Below are positions 43,622-51,975 of a stretch of 64,000 nt of DNA, in pieces. The notes below the pieces were generated by a model. That model was given only the letters and a program-made list of their open reading frames with translations. It was not told the DNA's origin and made no database searches. Location of the stretch: contig JARGPH010000001.1 of NCBI GenBank assembly GCA_029213065.1, forward strand, positions 310,001 through 374,000, written 5' to 3'. The translations under genes and the position numbers were made by a program. The first letter of the stretch is position 1. Each line of letters opens with the position of its first letter. The DNA comes from Verrucomicrobiales bacterium. GTDB lineage: Bacteria; Verrucomicrobiota; Verrucomicrobiia; Verrucomicrobiales; DEV007.

Positions 43622-44737
43622 ATGTCTTTCCCATCCCCTCCGCTTGACGGCGCGCTGTGCCGCGAGCGCCAGAACCGGCTTCGCACCTATCTCGCCGAGA
43701 GGAATCTCGAAGCGGCGATCTTTTTCAATCGGCATTATGTTTACGCCCTCTCAGGCTACTGGCACGAGCAGCCACTGACCCCGACCGCGATTCTTGTCGC
43801 GCGGGACGGAGAGACTACCATTTTCACCCACGATGATTCTGCAGTCGCGCCGGCAGCCGATCGCAATGTCACCTACGTGCCGAACCACCTTTTCACCCTG
43901 AAACCGAATCTGAGCGGGTGCCTCGCGGAAGTTTTGAATCCCTTTTTAAAAACCATCAAAACAGCCGGAACCGAAGAGCAAACGCCGACGGCACTCATCG
44001 AAGGTCCCGACTGCCACGACATTTCCGAAGACTACCAATACCTGAGAAGAAAGAAGGACGCCGATGAGGTCGCTGCCTTCGAATTCACGATTCAATGCGC
44101 TTACCGGGCCTATGCCACGGCACAGAAAATCATTAAACCGGGCGTCACCGAGGTCGAGGTGATGGCGGCGATGCAGGAATCGGCGACTCTTGAAGCCGGT
44201 GAGTTTCTTTCCGGCTGGGGACAGGATTTCCAATGCGGCAGTCCCGGAGGATTTGCCCGCCACGGGCGAAAAATCGAAGCCGGGGAACTCTACGTTCTCG
44301 ACGTCGGCGTGGGGGTTCGCGGCTACCGGAGCGACCTGTGCCGCACTTTCGCGGTCGACGGAAATCCAAGCGACGCGCAGGAAGCAGCCCACGCTCGAAT
44401 TGTCGAAACCATGCAAATGGGCGAAGCAATGCTCAAGCCCGGTCAGTCATGCAGCGAAATGTATGAGCAAGTCCACGCCGGGCTCGAGGGGTGGAATGGC
44501 TACCAGTTTTTCCACCACGCCGGACACGGAGTCGGGCTGGACGCCCACGAGGTCCCTCGAATCAACCCGGGATGGAAGGACACCTTCGAAGTCGGGGATC
44601 TCGTCGCCTTCGAACCCGGCCTCTACGGAGCGGAGCTTCGCGGCGGAATACGACTCGAAAACAACTACCTCATCACCGAAGACGGTCACCGTCAACTTTC
44701 CCACTACCCGCTCGCTCTCACCTCGACCTCTGCTTGA
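43622..44737 (+). CDS. M24-family metallopeptidase (Xaa-Pro aminopeptidase-like)
   Basis: A 371-residue cytosolic enzyme. The pita-bread domain carries all metal ligands: Asp227 (YVLDVGVGV), Asp238 (YRSDLCRTF), His302 (HHAGHGVGLDAHE), Glu331 (AFEPGLY) and Glu346 (RLENNYLI). The creatinase/prolidase N-terminal domain is about residues 10-145. The ATG at 43622 was chosen because it gives MSFPSPPLDG; an earlier ATG at 43583 adds 13 residues. Substrate (Xaa-Pro peptides or a specialised creatinase-like compound) is not readable. The gene is followed 59 bases later by an aldehyde dehydrogenase, which suggests a shared catabolic operon. Confidence 0.9.
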   Translation: MSFPSPPLDGALCRERQNRLRTYLAERNLEAAIFFNRHYVYALSGYWHEQPLTPTAILVARDGETTIFTHDDSAVAPAADRNVTYVPNHLFTLKPNLSGCLAEVLNPFLKTIKTAGTEEQTPTALIEGPDCHDISEDYQYLRRKKDADEVAAFEFTIQCAYRAYATAQKIIKPGVTEVEVMAAMQESATLEAGEFLSGWGQDFQCGSPGGFARHGRKIEAGELYVLDVGVGVRGYRSDLCRTFAVDGNPSDAQEAAHARIVETMQMGEAMLKPGQSCSEMYEQVHAGLEGWNGYQFFHHAGHGVGLDAHEVPRINPGWKDTFEVGDLVAFEPGLYGAELRGGIRLENNYLITEDGHRQLSHYPLALTSTSA

Positions 44738-44796
44738 CGCTTCGTCAGTCTGGCCGACACTTCGACTCTCACTTTCAGAAAACACTTTCCAATCTT

Positions 44797-46359
44797 ATGT
44801 CACAGGAACCCGTTTTAGTCGCCGGAGAATGGCGAAATTCAGATTTTACAGGCACTTTTCAAGCGGAGAACCCCGCTACGAAAGAAGCCCTCGAAGCCGT
44901 CTACCCCATCAGCTCATGGGCGGACTGCGATGCCGCCCTCGATGCAGCAGCTGAGGCATTTGAAATTTTAAGAGAAACCTCCGGGGACAAAATTGCCGAG
45001 TTTCTTGAGGCCTTCGCGACCAATATCGAAGCCCGCGCCGAAGCACTCGTCGAAATGGCCCGGCTCGAAACCGCGCTTCCCGTGAGCCCGCGCCTCGCCG
45101 ACGTCGAACTTCCACGAACCACAGGCCAGCTCAGACAGGCAGCCGCAGCGGCCCGCTCCGGGAACTGGAAACAGCCCGTGATCGATTCCGCCAACAACAT
45201 CCGCTCCTGCTACAGCGCGATTGGTCCCGTCTGCGTTTTCGGACCGAACAACTTTCCTTTCGCCTTCAACAGCGCTGCCGGAGGTGATTTCGCCGCCGCG
45301 ATTGCCGCGGGAAACCCCGTCATCGCAAAAGCGAACTCATCGCACCCCGGAACGACGAAACTTCTCGCAGAAGCCGCTTTTGACGCGTCTCAGTCCACCG
45401 GAATGCCGACCGGAACGATTCAGCTGATCTACCGCACCAATCACGATATCGGGGGCCAAATGGTAACCGACAGCCGCGTCGGAGCCACAGGATACACCGG
45501 AAGCCGCGGCGCAGGGCTGGCCCTGAAAAAAGCAGCCGACGGAGCGGGAAAACCGATCTACCTCGAGCTTTCCAGCGTGAACCCTGTCGTGATTCTTCCG
45601 GGCCTGCTCGAGGCCAAATGCGATGCCCTCGCTGAAGAATTTGCCGGCAGCTGCCTCATGGGTGTCGGGCAGTTCTGCACCAATCCCGGTCTTGTTGTCC
45701 TCATCAAAGGGAACTCGACCGAGCGCTTTATTCAGGACGTCACCGAGCGATTCGAAGGCGCGGCCGTGGGAACCCTGCTTTCCGGTGCCGTCGAGAAGTC
45801 GCTTCACAAGAGTCATAAGATTCTCAAAGCAGCAGGCGTCGAGGTCTGCTGTGGAACCGGAGAAGGAAGCGGCAACGGCTATTGCGTCGCGAACACTCTT
45901 TTCCGCATCTCAGGCGAAGCCTATCTCAGAGATCCTGAAACGATGCAGACCGAGGCCTTCGGAAACTCGTCACTCATCGTTGTCGCGAAAGACCTCGATG
46001 AAGCTGCCGCTATCCTCGGAACGATGGAGGGTAACCTCACCGGATCAATCTACTCGAACGATTCCGATGCAGATGAAGCGGCCTACCGCAAGCTCGCCCC
46101 TATCCTTCGTCAGAAAGTGGGTCGCCTTCTCAACGACAAGATGCCAACCGGTGTCGCGGTTTCCCCGGCGATGAACCACGGCGGTCCCTACCCCGCAACA
46201 GGCCACCCCGGATTCACCGCGGTCGGCATTCCGGGCTCTCTGATCCGGTTCGCGATGCTGCAATCTTTTGACAATGTCAGACCTAGCCGTCTTCCAAACA
46301 TCCTCCAGGATGATTACAGCGGTTCCGCTCAAAGATTGATCGACGGCGTCTGGAGCTAG
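44797..46359 (+). CDS. Aldehyde dehydrogenase (2-oxoglutarate semialdehyde type)
   Basis: A 520-residue NAD(P)-dependent dehydrogenase. Catalytic Cys294 is in LMGVGQFCTNPGLV, and the general base Glu257 in IYLELSSVNP. FGPNNFPFAFNSAAGGDFAA and PVIAKANSSHPGTT are cofactor-side motifs typical of the alpha-ketoglutaric semialdehyde dehydrogenase group used in sugar-acid and hydroxyproline breakdown. The start at 44797 (MSQEPVLVAGEW) avoids reading back into the M24 gene in another frame. Together with M24 it may degrade proline-containing compounds, which is inference. Confidence 0.93.
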   Translation: MSQEPVLVAGEWRNSDFTGTFQAENPATKEALEAVYPISSWADCDAALDAAAEAFEILRETSGDKIAEFLEAFATNIEARAEALVEMARLETALPVSPRLADVELPRTTGQLRQAAAAARSGNWKQPVIDSANNIRSCYSAIGPVCVFGPNNFPFAFNSAAGGDFAAAIAAGNPVIAKANSSHPGTTKLLAEAAFDASQSTGMPTGTIQLIYRTNHDIGGQMVTDSRVGATGYTGSRGAGLALKKAADGAGKPIYLELSSVNPVVILPGLLEAKCDALAEEFAGSCLMGVGQFCTNPGLVVLIKGNSTERFIQDVTERFEGAAVGTLLSGAVEKSLHKSHKILKAAGVEVCCGTGEGSGNGYCVANTLFRISGEAYLRDPETMQTEAFGNSSLIVVAKDLDEAAAILGTMEGNLTGSIYSNDSDADEAAYRKLAPILRQKVGRLLNDKMPTGVAVSPAMNHGGPYPATGHPGFTAVGIPGSLIRFAMLQSFDNVRPSRLPNILQDDYSGSAQRLIDGVWS

Positions 46360-46379
46360 AGCTCGCCGGAGCCAATTGA

Positions 46380-46408
46380 ACAGGGTTGGGTCATGCACTC
46401 AACCCTGT
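46380..46408. terminator. Hairpin after the aldehyde dehydrogenase gene
   Basis: ACAGGGTTG (46380-46388) and CAACCCTGT (46400-46408) pair perfectly around an 11-base loop, 21 bases past the dehydrogenase stop. No T run follows. It lies between convergent genes and may end transcription, but is not a textbook intrinsic terminator. Confidence 0.45.
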
Positions 46409-46536
46409 CAGGTCGCATCATGAGATGACGCAATCAGCCTGGGGGATTGAGCAGGAAAAAGGCGGCGACCTGAGAGGCTTCGCGGACCATTGAAGAGAAT
46501 CGTCCCCGGCTGTTTCGATTCATCTGTTTCCCGCGG

Positions 46537-49377
46537 TTATTCCGGAGAAGCGGCTCCTGCGAGATCGAGATTTCGCTCAAGGAGCCAGGCACGCGCCGCT
46601 TCATTCTCGTGGAGCGCTGCCATCTTCATCCAGCGTCCCGCCTCAGTAAAATCGGCATCCGTGCCGAAGCCTGCTTCAAGGCAACGGCCCCACGCGACCA
46701 TCGCCTTAAGACATCCGCGCTCGGCGGCGGAACGAAAGGCTTCCGCGGCGGCATCCGGAGATTTCTCCGTCCCGCTCCCATTGGCATAACAAAGCCCCAA
46801 TTGATAGGTTGCCGAAGGCTTCTCCCCTCGCGAAGCCTTCTCAAGAAACTGAAACGCTGCAGCCGGATCAGAATCAATCAGCCACGTCGCGAGGAGTTCA
46901 CAGGATGAGATGTTTCCGGTTTCGGCTGAAGCCCGGAGCCGGGCCATGACAGCCTCATCCGGAGGGGCGAGTTTTGAATCATCAGAGAAAGCAAGCAGCG
47001 CGAGGAGGTAGCCGGCCTCGGAGTCTCCCAGCGCCGAGGCCGCAGCGAAGTGTTCCTGAATATCGACGACCGGGCTGCCCTTCCGCCAATGGATCAGCCC
47101 GAGAAGTCGCATTGCCTCCCGATTGCCTTGATTCGCCGCTGCATTAAGCCAGTCCATCAGTGACCCCGAATCGGAAAAATCGCGCAGCACTTGAATCTCA
47201 GGAACGAGAGCAAGCGCCCCGGGGTCCTCGCTCGAAAGAAGAAATTGCTCCAGTTCGTCGAGAGCCGCGGTCAGATGCACTTCATGACCGGATTCAAAAT
47301 CAGAGTGAGGGAACTGCAGTTCTTCTTCCGGAGCCACTTTCGTGAGCGGCTGATGATTCCCCGTGAGCACAAACCCCAACCAGGAAGCTGCCACAGCAGC
47401 AACCAGAGCCAAAAACCAAAGCGATGACCACGGCCACCATCCCCGCCTCTTCGCACCACCGTCAGCCTCCTCCGTCACCAAAGACTCTTTGTCTTTTTCC
47501 GACTCTTTGTCTTTATCTTTATCTTTATCGGGCTCCGACTCCGACTCCGACTCCGACTCCGACTCCGACTCCGAAGCCACAGCGGAAATTTCTACCTCCT
47601 CCTTAACTGGCTCAACAACATCTTCCTCAGGCCCGGAATCCCTTTCGACAGCAAGCCCGGTTCCCGACTCCAAATCGATCTCCTCCTGATACAGCGTTGC
47701 TGAAAGGACATGACTCAAACTTTGATCGGCAGCTTTCTCCTTTTTCTCCGGAGGTTTTTCAGCCTCGATAAAAAGGGCCTCCAACTCATCAAACAAACTC
47801 GTTTCACACTTCTCCGGCTCCTCCCTGAGAAGCTTTCGATAGCGTTCAAACAATTCGACGACCCGGTCCTCGAGCCCCAGGCCGGAGCGCACCGGCAAAC
47901 TCCACCGAAGGCGCTCACCGGTAAGCATAAAAAAGAGCACAGGCAGTCCCACTGATGAACGCCTCACCGCCTCAAACTGCTTTCCTGAATCACGCGCCAA
48001 CCTGCGAACACCGGTCGGCAGATTGACCCCCCGCTTGAGTGTTTCAACCGTCTGGTGCAACCGGAGCTTCAGTCCAAAATCGTTCAAGATCCCGGAACCC
48101 TTTCTTTCAATCAAATTCGCAACCCCGCTCACAGAGGAGGTTCCCGTGACCAGAAAGACATTGTCGGGTGGCAGCCACCAAACAGGGCACGATCCGACAT
48201 TTTTCTCCAGCCCCTCAATGGCATGAGATAATTTTTTCGCCAGCTCCCTCACCACGCTCAACTCAACCGGCCCGTGCCAGGCGATCAGAGAAGCGAGATC
48301 GACGCCGTCAATGCGCTCCTCACCGATCAAGGTAACCGGATCACGGTCCTCAAGATAGTTGAGCTGCAACTGATTCAACAATCCTCTCCCGGGACGACGC
48401 GTCGCGTTGTGATGCTGACTGAACCACCCTTCCCGCGGAATCGATCCCGGTCCCGGAACTAGCTGAATGTTAGCAATTCTCCCCCGAATCAACGAGGAAA
48501 CGGCGTAATACTCATCGTGACGCCCGAACTCCTCCGGCAACTCGAACTCAGCCTTATTCGGATACGTTCCGGCAAGACCGGTTCGCATCAGTTCCCGGAC
48601 CGGCATCCGTGGAAGCGGCGTCGCGTCCTCATCTTTCTCTTCGCATTCAGAGGCGAGCGCACCGAGAGCCGTTTTCAGTCGCCCGTACGCTCCGCCTTTA
48701 TCATCCAGCGCATCGAGAACGGCCTCCTTTACCGGATCGTCCAGCTCATCGAAATTGCGAGGAAGAGAGTAACGGGAAAACGTTCTTACCGGAATCCCCG
48801 CAATCAGTGAGCAAAATATCTGAGCAAAATGCCATTCAACGGGATGCTCCTGAACTTGGGAACCCGCCTTCGTCCAACCGTAGAATTCGGAGATAACCGG
48901 TCGCACTTCTTTTCGCATGTCGACGATCACCTCGATATTCAGGGTCATGAGCCGCTCAAAGGAATAGGGAAGCGATTCTATTGACTCGAACAGCTCGAAG
49001 AACTGCGTGATCCATTTTCCCGCGATGCAAAAAGGCACCTTTCCCGCCCGTCCGAGATAGGCGGGGAGCGGCTCACCATCGAGCATTTCATCGGCGTAAA
49101 AAAGCTCTTCGCCATCGCGACCCCACGAAATCAATCGCGAGACCGAGTCACTTCGAATATCAGCCATTTCAGACAATTCCTTCTGAAAGGCCTCCAGTTT
49201 ATCGCTGCGAACCGCAGCCTCCTCAAAAATATGAAGGCGGGTCAATCCCCAGCGCTCGCAGTCGAGAGTGAGAAGGATCTTTTCGTCAATCCCCTGCGCC
49301 GGCAATGTGACGACTTCACCGTTGCCGTCCCTGACGAATCGATATTGCGCAAACTCAGCGTGAGACGGTGCCTCCAT
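46537..49377 (-). CDS. Giant membrane protein with two degenerate kinase-like domains and SEL1 repeats
   Basis: A 946-residue protein. Residues about 1-235 look like a degraded kinase fold (EKILLTLDCERWGLTRLHIF, then GEELFYADEMLDGEPLPAYL). Residues about 300-540 look like a second one (LIGEERIDGVDLASLIAWHG, VVRELAKKLSHAIEGLEKN and WWLPPDNVFLVTG, where the HRDLKPxNVF loop has lost His, Arg and Asp). A low-complexity linker follows with alternating Ser-Glu and Asp-Lys (about 601-635). A single membrane helix (about 652-670, SLWFLALVAAVAASWLGFVL) and then SEL1-type repeats (NREAMRLLGLIHWRKGS; GEKPSATYQLGLCYANGSG; GCLKAMVAWGRCLEAGFGT) fill the C-terminus, which would be periplasmic. There are no signs of truncation. 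I infer a signalling scaffold, not a kinase. Confidence 0.8.
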   Translation of the reverse strand: MEAPSHAEFAQYRFVRDGNGEVVTLPAQGIDEKILLTLDCERWGLTRLHIFEEAAVRSDKLEAFQKELSEMADIRSDSVSRLISWGRDGEELFYADEMLDGEPLPAYLGRAGKVPFCIAGKWITQFFELFESIESLPYSFERLMTLNIEVIVDMRKEVRPVISEFYGWTKAGSQVQEHPVEWHFAQIFCSLIAGIPVRTFSRYSLPRNFDELDDPVKEAVLDALDDKGGAYGRLKTALGALASECEEKDEDATPLPRMPVRELMRTGLAGTYPNKAEFELPEEFGRHDEYYAVSSLIRGRIANIQLVPGPGSIPREGWFSQHHNATRRPGRGLLNQLQLNYLEDRDPVTLIGEERIDGVDLASLIAWHGPVELSVVRELAKKLSHAIEGLEKNVGSCPVWWLPPDNVFLVTGTSSVSGVANLIERKGSGILNDFGLKLRLHQTVETLKRGVNLPTGVRRLARDSGKQFEAVRRSSVGLPVLFFMLTGERLRWSLPVRSGLGLEDRVVELFERYRKLLREEPEKCETSLFDELEALFIEAEKPPEKKEKAADQSLSHVLSATLYQEEIDLESGTGLAVERDSGPEEDVVEPVKEEVEISAVASESESESESESESEPDKDKDKDKESEKDKESLVTEEADGGAKRRGWWPWSSLWFLALVAAVAASWLGFVLTGNHQPLTKVAPEEELQFPHSDFESGHEVHLTAALDELEQFLLSSEDPGALALVPEIQVLRDFSDSGSLMDWLNAAANQGNREAMRLLGLIHWRKGSPVVDIQEHFAAASALGDSEAGYLLALLAFSDDSKLAPPDEAVMARLRASAETGNISSCELLATWLIDSDPAAAFQFLEKASRGEKPSATYQLGLCYANGSGTEKSPDAAAEAFRSAAERGCLKAMVAWGRCLEAGFGTDADFTEAGRWMKMAALHENEAARAWLLERNLDLAGAASPE
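47509..47575 (-). repeat. Hexanucleotide tandem repeats encoding (SE)n and (DK)n
   Basis: TCCGAC occurs six times in a row (47534-47569), followed by TCCGAA, and NTCTTT occurs three times (47509-47526). On the coding strand they give Ser-Glu and Asp-Lys alternation just before the membrane helix. Because units are six bases, slippage changes length by two residues without shifting the frame. Confidence 0.85.
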
Positions 49378-49476
49378 ATTCAGGACAAAATAAATTCAAT
49401 TTGTGAACTTGGGTCAAACGGTAGATGTTTAGGCGGGGTTCGTCATTACAAAACCCTAAAATCCCGAGCAGAAATC

Positions 49477-50067
49477 ATGCGAACCAGCACCATCAATCGT
49501 AAGACAGGCGAAACCGATATCGAGTTGACGCTCAACATCGACGGAACCGGTCGTTCAGAGATCGATACCGGAGTTCCCTTCTTCGATCATATGCTCACGC
49601 TTTTTTCGAAACACGGTCGCTTCGACCTCACCGTGAAAGCGGACGGCGACACTGAAATCGATTTTCACCACACCGTCGAGGACACCGGCATTGTCCTCGG
49701 AGCGGCCTTCGCAGAGGCCCTTGGAGAAAAGCGCGGCATCTTCCGCTACGGCTCAGGGGATTTTCCCATGGACGAAACCCTCGTTCGGGTCGCGCTCGAC
49801 ATCAGTGGGCGTCCTTTCATCCAGTACGACGGACCTGAGAGCGTCCCTCACATCGGTGATAAATTCAATTTCACGCTCGTGGAAGAGTTCCTGCGCGCTT
49901 TCGCCTTCAACTCTCTCATGAATCTGCACGTCGCGATCCTCTACGGACGCGATCCGCACCACATGGCTGAAGGGGTTTTCAAGGGCCTTGCACGCAGCAT
50001 GGATGACGCCTGCCGTATTGATGATCGGATCGCTGATGTGATTCCGAGCACCAAGGACGTGCTTTAA
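49477..50067 (+). CDS. hisB: Imidazoleglycerol-phosphate dehydratase
   Basis: A 196-residue enzyme for step 6 of histidine synthesis. The two metal-binding helices are FFDHMLTLFSKHGRFDL and IDFHHTVEDTGIVLGAAF, with DFHHTVED giving the manganese ligands; the second half repeats them as VEEFLRAFAFNSLMNLHVAI and PHHMAEGVFKGLARSM. It is the stand-alone dehydratase form, without the phosphatase fusion of E. coli. The start at 49477 (MRTSTINRKTGETDIEL) is standard for the family; any longer reading would run into the promoter and divergent gene. hisH follows 28 bases later. Confidence 0.97.
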   Translation: MRTSTINRKTGETDIELTLNIDGTGRSEIDTGVPFFDHMLTLFSKHGRFDLTVKADGDTEIDFHHTVEDTGIVLGAAFAEALGEKRGIFRYGSGDFPMDETLVRVALDISGRPFIQYDGPESVPHIGDKFNFTLVEEFLRAFAFNSLMNLHVAILYGRDPHHMAEGVFKGLARSMDDACRIDDRIADVIPSTKDVL

Positions 50068-50095
50068 TTTTTCGACATACGGTTTACAGATCCTC

Positions 50096-50713
50096 ATGGA
50101 GAATCGTGTTGGCGTTATCGACTATGGTGGAGGCAATCTCCAGAACGTGCTTAATGTGCTCAAATTTCTGGGACACACCGGCAAGCTCGTCGATACGCCG
50201 AAGGACCTCGAGTCGATCGATCGGCTCATCTTCCCCGGCGTAGGCAGCTTCGGCGACTGCGTTGAAGACCTCGACCGGAAAAACCTCCGCGATCCCATCG
50301 CGGACTGGGTAAAATCTGATCGTCCCTTTTTCGGCATCTGCCTCGGATATCAGGCCCTCTTCGAAGGTTCGGAAGAATCACCGGGAGTCAAAGGTCTCGG
50401 CGTTTTCGAGGGGCAGGTGAAGCGCTTTCGCCCTGATTCAGGACTCAAGGTCCCGCACATGGGATGGAATCAGGTAAAGCCGGTCGATCCTGAGGCGGCG
50501 ATATGGAAGGATCTCCCCGATCCTCTCTACCTCTACTTTGTTCACTCCTTTTTCCCTTCGCCGGGCGATCAGTCTTTGATCAGTTCCACAACCGAATACG
50601 GTGAAGATTTTGCTTCGAGCATCGCACGCGGCAACACCTTTGCGGGTCAGTTTCACCCCGAGCGAAGCCAGGAATGCGGGCTCAAGTTAATTGAGAACTT
50701 CCTGACCGCGTAG
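50096..50713 (+). CDS. hisH: Imidazole glycerol phosphate synthase glutamine amidotransferase subunit
   Basis: A 205-residue glutaminase that supplies ammonia to HisF. Catalytic Cys82 (FFGICLGYQALF), His187 and Glu189 (GQFHPERSQ) are present, along with YGGGNLQNV and PGVGSFGDC. The length is normal. It forms an operon with hisB; hisA and hisF are not here. A perfect terminator hairpin follows at 50757-50780. Confidence 0.97.
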   Translation: MENRVGVIDYGGGNLQNVLNVLKFLGHTGKLVDTPKDLESIDRLIFPGVGSFGDCVEDLDRKNLRDPIADWVKSDRPFFGICLGYQALFEGSEESPGVKGLGVFEGQVKRFRPDSGLKVPHMGWNQVKPVDPEAAIWKDLPDPLYLYFVHSFFPSPGDQSLISSTTEYGEDFASSIARGNTFAGQFHPERSQECGLKLIENFLTA

Positions 50714-50756
50714 GTCAACACCCATCGGAAAGATGGTTGGACCCGAACAAAGTTCA

Positions 50757-50780
50757 GCCGACTCCGGAGTCGGCATTTTT
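50757..50780 (+). terminator. Intrinsic terminator after hisH
   Basis: GCCGACT (50757-50763), a CCGG loop and AGTCGGC (50768-50774) form a perfect stem, followed by ATTTTT. A second hairpin, TCCGGT/ACCGGA (50784-50800), lies between it and the converging dnaN stop at 50807 and may help end dnaN on the other strand. Confidence 0.88.
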
Positions 50781-50806
50781 GGATCCGGTTTGAGACCGGA
50801 GCGAAA

Positions 50807-51904
50807 TCAGCCTGCGACGCGCATCGGCATGATGACGTAGAGGAACGGCTCGTCGATCTTGAGAACGCCGGGGCTGCTCTCATCGATCAGATCGATGTAG
50901 ACTTCGTCCTGATCGAGATTGCGGAGCGGAGCCATCACAAACTCCGGATTGAAGGCGACGACGATCTTGGGACCGTCATACTTCACATCGATGCTCTCTT
51001 CGGCCTCACCGATTTCCGGGGAATTGGCAGCAATCGACACCTGGTTATCGGCGAAAGTAAATTTAATCGAGTTGGTTTTCTCGTTTACGAGGAGAGCAAC
51101 ACGCTTAACGGCGCTGTGAAGCACTTCGCGCTCGACCGTGACACGGTATTTTGCTTCACCGGGAATGACCTGACGGAAATTCGGATAGTTCCCCTCAATC
51201 AACTTGGTAATGAGGTGACTTTCGTTCAGTTGAAACGATGCCTGATTATTGGTCAGCGACACCTTCATTTCGCCTGAATCTTTGAGAAGCCGCTGCAGCT
51301 CGTTGACCGCTTTCGTCGGGATAATGACCGCGGACTCGTTCCCTGCCGGAAACTCGAGATCCTGCTCGACCATAGCGAGACGACGTCCATCAGTGGCGAC
51401 CAATGTCAGCATTCCCTCGCCGATGATGCAGTTTACGCCGTTAAGCACGTAACGGGTCTCGTCTGTGGAAATCGCATAAGCGGTCTTGCGAAGCGCGTCT
51501 TTCAGCAACTTCTGATCGATTGTAAATTCCTTGGCATCACCAAATTCGCCGATGACCGGGAACTCAGAATTCGGAAGACCCAGAATCTTGAAGAAACTCG
51601 GACCGCTTCGCACCGTGGCGGCATTGTCCTCGTTCACCTCAATCTTAATCTCACTGGTGGGCAGCTCACGAACAATGCTCGCAAGACGTCGGGCCGGCAT
51701 CGTCGTCGCCCCCGTCACCGAAACGTCTGCGGGAACCCGCACCGTAATCGTCACATCCAGGTCAGTCGTGGAAAGCTGCAACCCCAACTCGTCCGCCTCG
51801 ATAAGGACGTTGGATAAAATAGGCAGCGTGGTGCGTGAACTGACAACGTGCTGAACCTGGTTGAGCGCGTCCTGGAATACGTCTTTGTCGATCTGAAACT
51901 TCAT
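50807..51904 (-). CDS. dnaN: DNA polymerase III beta clamp
   Basis: A 365-residue sliding clamp with three repeated domains; landmarks are the N-terminal MKFQIDKDVFQDALNQVQHV, TTMPARRLASIVRELP, domain 2 ADGRRLAMVEQDLEFP-like TDGRRLAMVEQ, and the C-terminal peptide-binding end VIMPMRVAG. It tethers the polymerase and binds many partners through the C-terminal pocket. It follows dnaA by 71 bases in the usual dnaA-dnaN order, and a hairpin pair separates it from hisH. Confidence 0.97.
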   Translation of the reverse strand: MKFQIDKDVFQDALNQVQHVVSSRTTLPILSNVLIEADELGLQLSTTDLDVTITVRVPADVSVTGATTMPARRLASIVRELPTSEIKIEVNEDNAATVRSGPSFFKILGLPNSEFPVIGEFGDAKEFTIDQKLLKDALRKTAYAISTDETRYVLNGVNCIIGEGMLTLVATDGRRLAMVEQDLEFPAGNESAVIIPTKAVNELQRLLKDSGEMKVSLTNNQASFQLNESHLITKLIEGNYPNFRQVIPGEAKYRVTVEREVLHSAVKRVALLVNEKTNSIKFTFADNQVSIAANSPEIGEAEESIDVKYDGPKIVVAFNPEFVMAPLRNLDQDEVYIDLIDESSPGVLKIDEPFLYVIMPMRVAG

Positions 51905-51975
51905 TTCTATATACGCGGGAAACGGAATCTTGTACCCCGCCTCACTTTACGTCAATAGTAAGGTAAACGCTGCAC

